A DNA stretch of 10,956 nucleotides from Verrucomicrobiota bacterium (GTDB lineage Bacteria > Verrucomicrobiota > Verrucomicrobiia > Limisphaerales > UBA11358): assembly GCA_026225155.1 (NCBI GenBank), contig JAMFSG010000091.1:1-10956 (forward strand), in the 5' to 3' direction. This document shows positions 6,861-10,956 of the stretch, in pieces; the stretch's first letter is position 1, and each line of letters opens with the position of its first letter. The notes under the pieces were generated by a model. It saw nothing but the letters and a program-made list of their open reading frames with translations, was not told the origin of the DNA and made no database searches. The translations under genes were made by a program, and so were the position numbers.

Positions 6861-7883
6861 ATGAACTCACGGCCTGAAAAAATCCTCGCGCTGCAATTCA
6901 AATACTTCGGCGATGCCGTGCTGATGACGCCCGCGCTGCGCGCCTTGCGCCAAAATTTTCCGCAAGCGGAAATCCATCTGCTCGTGCCGGAAGAAATCGC
7001 GCCACTGTTTCAACATTTGCCGTGGCTCAATCGCGTCTGGCCGATGCCACGCAAACGCGGAAGCGCAAACTTTGGCAAAACGTGGCCGCTAATCCGCGCA
7101 CTGCGAAATGAAAAATTTGATCGCTCAGTAGATTTTGCCAGCAACGATCGCGGCGCATTTTTGAGTTTTGCCATCGGCGCAAAACGACGGCTGGGCTGGG
7201 CGGAACGCGGTGGTTTTTTTGGCCGAAAATTTTTCTACAACGATCGTGTCGCGCCGGATAAAAATCCGCCGCACGAATCCGTCCGGCTCGCGCAACTTTT
7301 GTCCGGCTGGAAAATTTCGCCGCCGGATTCGCTCGAGGCTGAAATCCGTTCCGATCGCGCGCTCGCCGAAGTTGCCAAAAAAATCCTGCCACAAAACGAT
7401 TCGATCATTTGTCACGCCGCTTCCAGCCAACAAAAAAAAGAATGGCCGCGCGCGCATTGGGCGGAACTGAATCGTCTCGCCAACGCCGCCGGATTGAATC
7501 TCATTTTCACGACCGCTCGCGGTGAGCGCGAAGCCGCGTTGATGACGGAATTAAAAAAACTCGCGCCGGACGCAATCATTTTGCCGGCGATTTTGGAACT
7601 GCCACTATTTCTCGCCGTTTTGAATCGCGCGAAAATTTTCATCTCTGGCGACACCGGCCCGCTGCATTTTGCCGCCGGACTTGGCGCATCAACGATTTCA
7701 CTTTTCGGCCCGACTTCACCCGCGCGCTGGGCGCCAATTGGCGCAAAGCATCAAGTTTTGACCGGCGGCATTTGCAATTGCGACGGACATTCCGCCGTTT
7801 GCACCGCCGCGCGTCATTGTCTTGCTGAAATTTCACCGCAACAAGTTTTTGCCGCACTGCAAAAGAATTTTCTCGAAGTGTGA
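6861..7883 (+). CDS. GT9 family heptosyltransferase (second copy)
   Basis: This is a 340-residue protein from ATG 6861 (MNSRPEKILALQF). An in-frame TTG at 6810 would add 17 hydrophobic residues, but these are read from the right arm of the inverted repeat. GT9 proteins begin with the first Rossmann strand, so 6861 is chosen. Family landmarks are KYFGDAVLMTPALRALR with G17-D18, the basic HAASSQQKKEWPRAHW segment before the donor domain, and ISGDTGPLHFAAGL with D264 and H269, then SLFGPTSPARWAPIG. A cysteine cluster, GICNCDGHSAVC, follows near residues 302-313. It likely transfers ADP-heptose to the lipopolysaccharide core, from the cytoplasmic side. Unlike the other GT9 (2597-3640), it keeps the usual aspartate in the DTG motif. 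It follows the exporter in the same direction after a terminator-like element. Confidence 0.9.
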   Translation: MNSRPEKILALQFKYFGDAVLMTPALRALRQNFPQAEIHLLVPEEIAPLFQHLPWLNRVWPMPRKRGSANFGKTWPLIRALRNEKFDRSVDFASNDRGAFLSFAIGAKRRLGWAERGGFFGRKFFYNDRVAPDKNPPHESVRLAQLLSGWKISPPDSLEAEIRSDRALAEVAKKILPQNDSIICHAASSQQKKEWPRAHWAELNRLANAAGLNLIFTTARGEREAALMTELKKLAPDAIILPAILELPLFLAVLNRAKIFISGDTGPLHFAAGLGASTISLFGPTSPARWAPIGAKHQVLTGGICNCDGHSAVCTAARHCLAEISPQQVFAALQKNFLEV

Positions 7884-7894
7884 ACATGCTCTTC

Positions 7895-7925
7895 TTGCTT
7901 CATGTCCATATTTTTAGATTATAGT
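7895..7925 (+). promoter_or_regulatory. Candidate promoter of the nuclease gene
   Basis: TTGCTT (7895-7900) and TATAGT (7920-7925, 5 of 6 to consensus) sit 19 nt apart, about 20 nt upstream of ATG 7946. The spacer is longer than ideal. An own promoter would suit an acquired single-gene insertion. No Shine-Dalgarno precedes the ATG. Confidence 0.3.
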
Positions 7926-7945
7926 TAGTGCGACATTAATACCGC

Positions 7946-9042
7946 ATGAGCCTTTTCAAACAACTTGAAAATCTTTATCGCCCCGACAGGTTTCAGCGCG
8001 AAGATTTTATTACGGAAATAGTTGTCCAAGTATTGCGAGACTCGAAAGAATTAACTTTGGAATGGTTACGTTCGCTTGGTGTGACTGATTTAAAAAAGCT
8101 GATTACGTCAAAATTGACCCTCAGGTAAAATACAGGAAACTGCCTGGACACGAAACGGACAGCCGACCAGACATTGTAATTAGTCTTTTTGAGGGTGGAA
8201 ATACGGAGTTGATTCTCATCGAGTCAAAAGTTGATTCAATGCAAGGGGATAGTCAACTTCAACGATACGCTGATCACCTCACAGCAGAGAAAAAGAACCA
8301 AACGCTCAAAAAGACTTCACTGGTTTTTATTACCCGTGACTATGAGGCCGCCACAGTTGCTTTGAAAACACCCGAACATAGTTTCACTTTTAAGGTCACG
8401 CGGTGGTTTGAATTTTATAGTAAACTGAAGGCTCATCTGAAAACGAACAACGATGGGCTGGCCAATCAACTCAAATTGTTCATGGAGGAAAACCGTATGT
8501 CATTAGGCAATCAATTTCGATCAACGGATCTAGTAGCAATGGAGAATTATTTCAGCGCCAAAGCGTTGATGGACGAGACGCTGAATGGAGAGGTCTCGGA
8601 AAAAACCTGGAGGATTCTCGGTTCAGTTAGCAATCTTAAGCAAGACGCCGATGGGCAGTTGCGTAACCATTATAGGTATGTAATTACTTCTGGCGAATGC
8701 GTGATAGGCTATAGATTTCCACACGAAAATCCGGATAAGCCTGTGTGGGTGGGAATTGAACTTTGGATCAGTCCTCGGTCACCGTCACGAAAAGAAGAAA
8801 TCCAAGCCTTTCGTAGTTGGGTGGAGAATTCAAACGGCTCTTGGGTAGGCGATCAACTTGATAACGAAACCGCGTGGAGTGGCATCCGTCAAGGCAAGCC
8901 CATTCAGTTTTTTATGAGTGAAGAAGACCATGTCCAAGCTATCAAAACATATTTGCTTCAGTTGCTTGACGAGATCAGTTTGTTCAAGAAGACCTACCCC
9001 GCTCTACCATGGATCAAAAGCACTTCCGAAATTGAAAAATGA
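7946..9042 (+). pseudogene. PD-(D/E)XK nuclease family protein, split by a -1 frameshift
   Basis: The first frame starts at ATG 7946 and stops at 8128 (60 residues). The rest is open in the -1 frame from 8089 to 9042. Joined at the slip site the product is about 365 residues and reads continuously through DLKK-ADYVKIDPQ. The combined protein has the nuclease core: E24 in EDFITEIVVQVL, D76 in RPDIVI, E93-S94-K95 in LILIESKVD, and a QLQRYADHL helix just after. This resembles the PDDEXK_4 (PF14281) type. Metal-dependent DNA cleavage is implied; a phage-defence role is inference. The stand-alone downstream frame (TTG start 8209) would lose E24 and D76, so it could not be active alone. The gene is visibly richer in A/T and less biased in third positions than its neighbours, suggesting acquisition between glycan genes and dnaE. 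It may be a pseudogene, a sequencing error, or expressed by frameshifting. Confidence 0.75.
8089..8098 (+). other. Slippery heptamer at the nuclease frameshift point
   Basis: In the zero frame the bases read A AAA AAG (8092-8098), in the exact register of the dnaX and IS3-type -1 slippery site. It is preceded by T TTA AAA (8089-8095), also slip-prone. The -1 frame opens just after its TGA at 8086-8088, so a shift must occur within 8089-8128. No upstream AGGAGG-like stimulator is seen, and downstream only a weak CAGG-aaactg-CCTG hairpin is present. Confidence 0.45.
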
Positions 9043-9124
9043 AGAAAGTATTGGCATTACAAAGTGTCTTGTTTTTTAAACTTTGCAGCTTGGTGTCGCG
9101 GTAGATGGAAGTTAAATTGTCCTC

Positions 9125-10956
9125 ATGTCGCACGCTGATTTTGTCCATTTGCATTTGCACACCGAGTATTCGCTGCTCGATGGCGCGTGCCGTTTGGACC
9201 GGCTGATGGACAAGGCGCACGAGCTGAAATTTTCCTCGCTCGCGATCACGGACCACGGCGCGATGCACGGTGTGATTGAATTCTATCAGGCCGCACGCGC
9301 GAAAGGTATCAAGCCGATCATCGGTTGCGAAGTTTATGTCGCGCCGCATTCGCGGTTGGAACGGAAAAAATCCGACGGCGAAAAATATTATCATCTCGGC
9401 CTGCTCGCGAAGGACGAGACCGGCTACAAAAATTTAATCAAGCTCACAACTGAGGCGCACTTGGACGGTTATTATTACAAGCCGCGCATTGATAAGGAAA
9501 TTCTTACGAAATACAGCGAAGGTTTGATCGCGATGTCCGGCTGTCTCGCGAGCGAAATTCCCGATTGGATCATGAAAGATCAATTGGACAAGGCGCGCGA
9601 TGCGGTGGATTTTTTCAAGCAGACGCTCGGCGCGGAAAATTTTTTCCTCGAACTGCAAAACCACGGCATTCCCGAACAGGCGAAAGTTAATAAACTTTTG
9701 ATTCCGTGGGCGAAAGAATTCGGCCTAAAAATCGTCGCGACAAATGATGTTCACTACGTCAACAAAGGCGATTCGCACGCGCACGATTGTCTCGTCTGCA
9801 TCGGCACGCAGGATTTGTTGAGCAATCCCAAGCGCATGAGCGCGGGCTATGTGCCGGAACAATTTTTTCTGCGCAGCGCGGATGAAATGAAGGCGCGTTT
9901 CGCCGAAATTCCTGAAGCGGTTTTGAACACGCGCGAGGTCGCGGACAAATGCAATCTAGAAATAAAATTCGGCCAATTGCACTATCCGGTTTTTCATCCG
10001 CCGGAACATTTCACGCGCGAAGGATTTTTGCGCCAATGGCTCGCCGAAGGACTTTTCACGCGCTACACGATTCACGCGAAGGCGGAAGGCAAAGAATTTG
10101 TCGTCACAGGAATTGATGATCCAAAACGGTTGCCAACTTATGAACGTGCTGCCGGCGTCTCGCCGGCAGGACAAACTGCCGACGAAAAGCTTCGTTCTGA
10201 TTTAGAATCAAACAATAAGAGCGAGGTCTTCCGGCAAGATGCCGGAAGCACGTTGAGCGATCCCGCCGTTGCCGCCGCAATCAAAACTGTCATTGATCGT
10301 TTGCAACTGGAACTTGGCGTCATCGAAAAAACCGGATTCATTTCCTACTTTCTCATCGTCGGCGATTTCATTCGTTACGGGCGCAGCCAGGGAATTTCTT
10401 GCGTCGCGCGCGGAAGCGCCGCCGGTTCGATTGTCACTTACCTTTTGGAAATCGCGAACGTGGATCCGATCCGTTACGGACTTTTGTTCGAGCGGTTTTT
10501 GAATCCTGAACGCGTCAATCCGCCGGATATTGACATTGATTTTGCGGACGACCGCCGCGCGGACGTCATCGAATACGTGCGCAAAAAATACGGCAACGAT
10601 TCGGTCGCGCAGATCATCACGTTCGGCACGATGGGCGCGAAAAGCGTCGTGCGCGATGTCGGTCGCGTGATGGGTTTGAGCTACGGCGATTGCGACCGCC
10701 TGGCGAAAATGATTCCGAACGAATTGAAGATGAGCCTTAAAAAGGCGCTCGAACAAAACCCGGAATTCAAACAGGCCTACGAGGAGGAAGAGCAAACCCA
10801 TGAATTGGTCGATACCGCCCTCGTCCTGGAAGATCTGACCCGCAACGCCTCCGTTCATGCCGCCGGCGTGGTCATCGGCGACCAACCGCTCGTCAATCTG
10901 CTCCCGCTCAAAAAGGACGAGGACGGCGCCATCGTCACCCAATACGCCATGGGCCC
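9125..10956 (+). CDS. dnaE: DNA polymerase III subunit alpha (partial, 3' end outside window)
   Basis: Starts at ATG 9125 (MSHADFVHLHLHTEYSLLDG) and is open to the window end; 610 residues are visible of a protein normally about 1150 or more. The N-terminal PHP domain keeps likely metal ligands: H8, H10, H44 (ITDHG), E69 (GCEVY), H90, C140 (SGCL), D208 and H210 (TNDVHY). It may therefore be an active proofreading-type PHP. The palm holds RGSAAGS (429-435) and the catalytic PDIDIDF, D468 and D470, equivalent to E. coli D401/D403. It continues with QIITFGTMGAKSVVRDVGR and LTRNASVHAAGVV. As the replicative polymerase subunit it works in the cytoplasmic holoenzyme. Residues 340-377 are encoded by an inserted palindromic element. 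The usual GPGRGS palm signature reads CVARGS here. Confidence 0.96.
   Translation, partial: MSHADFVHLHLHTEYSLLDGACRLDRLMDKAHELKFSSLAITDHGAMHGVIEFYQAARAKGIKPIIGCEVYVAPHSRLERKKSDGEKYYHLGLLAKDETGYKNLIKLTTEAHLDGYYYKPRIDKEILTKYSEGLIAMSGCLASEIPDWIMKDQLDKARDAVDFFKQTLGAENFFLELQNHGIPEQAKVNKLLIPWAKEFGLKIVATNDVHYVNKGDSHAHDCLVCIGTQDLLSNPKRMSAGYVPEQFFLRSADEMKARFAEIPEAVLNTREVADKCNLEIKFGQLHYPVFHPPEHFTREGFLRQWLAEGLFTRYTIHAKAEGKEFVVTGIDDPKRLPTYERAAGVSPAGQTADEKLRSDLESNNKSEVFRQDAGSTLSDPAVAAAIKTVIDRLQLELGVIEKTGFISYFLIVGDFIRYGRSQGISCVARGSAAGSIVTYLLEIANVDPIRYGLLFERFLNPERVNPPDIDIDFADDRRADVIEYVRKKYGNDSVAQIITFGTMGAKSVVRDVGRVMGLSYGDCDRLAKMIPNELKMSLKKALEQNPEFKQAYEEEEQTHELVDTALVLEDLTRNASVHAAGVVIGDQPLVNLLPLKKDEDGAIVTQYAMG
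10143..10254 (+). repeat. REP/BIME-like double-hairpin element inserted in frame in dnaE
   Basis: The 112-bp element is bounded by AACGTGCT (10143-10150) and AGCACGTT (10247-10254). Left hairpin: CTGCCGGC-GTCTC-GCCGGCAG (10149-10169). Right hairpin: CTTCCGGC-AAGAT-GCCGGAAG (10228-10248). Read from the outside inwards, the two ends match at 23 of 27 positions. The differences are two loop bases plus one complete base pair (G-C on the left, T-A on the right). The middle (10170-10227) contains a small TGATT-TAG-AATCA stem (10198-10210). It encodes residues 340-377 of DnaE without a stop. Its origin as a mobile REP-type pair is inference; the structure itself is seen directly. Confidence 0.8.

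Noticed and set aside
7884..7905. ACATG/CATGT inverted repeat after the second GT9, considered as a terminator
   Set aside because: Only a 5-bp stem with a 12-nt loop, with the T-rich tract displaced by several bases.
9051..9080. Possible dnaE promoter (TTGGCA, then TTTAAA)
   Set aside because: The -10 match is weak and the spacer is off, and the following CAAAGT/ACTTTG pair has its T-run in the loop. There is nothing firm enough to list in the 82-bp gap before dnaE.
10208..10942. 244-codon minus-strand open frame
   Set aside because: Antisense to dnaE in its most conserved palm region; a shadow frame.
1..10956. CRISPR arrays, tRNA or rRNA genes, insertion-sequence transposases, phage genes
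   Set aside because: No regularly spaced direct repeats, no tRNA-like cloverleaf with a CCA end, and no transposase or integrase motifs were seen on either strand.

Overview
The window looks like a chromosomal segment of a Gram-negative, moderately GC-rich bacterium, most likely a member of Verrucomicrobiota. This rests on the style of the DnaE sequence, the weak or absent Shine-Dalgarno sequences, and the REP-like palindromes. It is an inference from remembered sequence style; no search was run.

Layout. From 1 to about 6750, plus one gene to 7883, the window is a surface-glycan / lipopolysaccharide assembly region built around a divergent intergenic region (3641-3801). Leftward (minus strand) run a GT9 heptosyltransferase-like gene (2597-3640), a WaaE/KdtX-like GT2 (1742-2512), a GT4 (564-1745, overlapping the GT2 by ATGA) and a GT10 alpha-fucosyltransferase-like gene that leaves the window at position 1. 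Rightward (plus strand) run a GT61 (3802-4833), an MsbA-type ABC exporter (4931-6748) and a second GT9 (6861-7883). The set of two heptosyltransferase-like enzymes, a core-type GT2, three other transferases and a lipid flippase fits synthesis and export of a lipid-linked core oligosaccharide, possibly fucosylated.

From 7946 to 9042 is an A/T-richer, differently composed accessory gene for a PD-(D/E)XK nuclease. It is split by a -1 shift exactly at an A AAA AAG heptamer. From 9125 to the end is dnaE (replicative DNA polymerase III alpha), truncated by the window end.

The most notable signals are non-genic. (1) A 112-bp, terminally inverted, double-hairpin (BIME/REP-like) element sits in frame inside dnaE, and its two hairpins show a compensatory base-pair change. 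(2) A 25-bp inverted repeat encloses a palindrome and T-run between the ABC exporter and the second GT9. (3) The nuclease is split at a textbook slippery site, which could be programmed frameshifting, a homopolymer mutation or an assembly error. No complete, clearly undescribed multi-gene system is visible.
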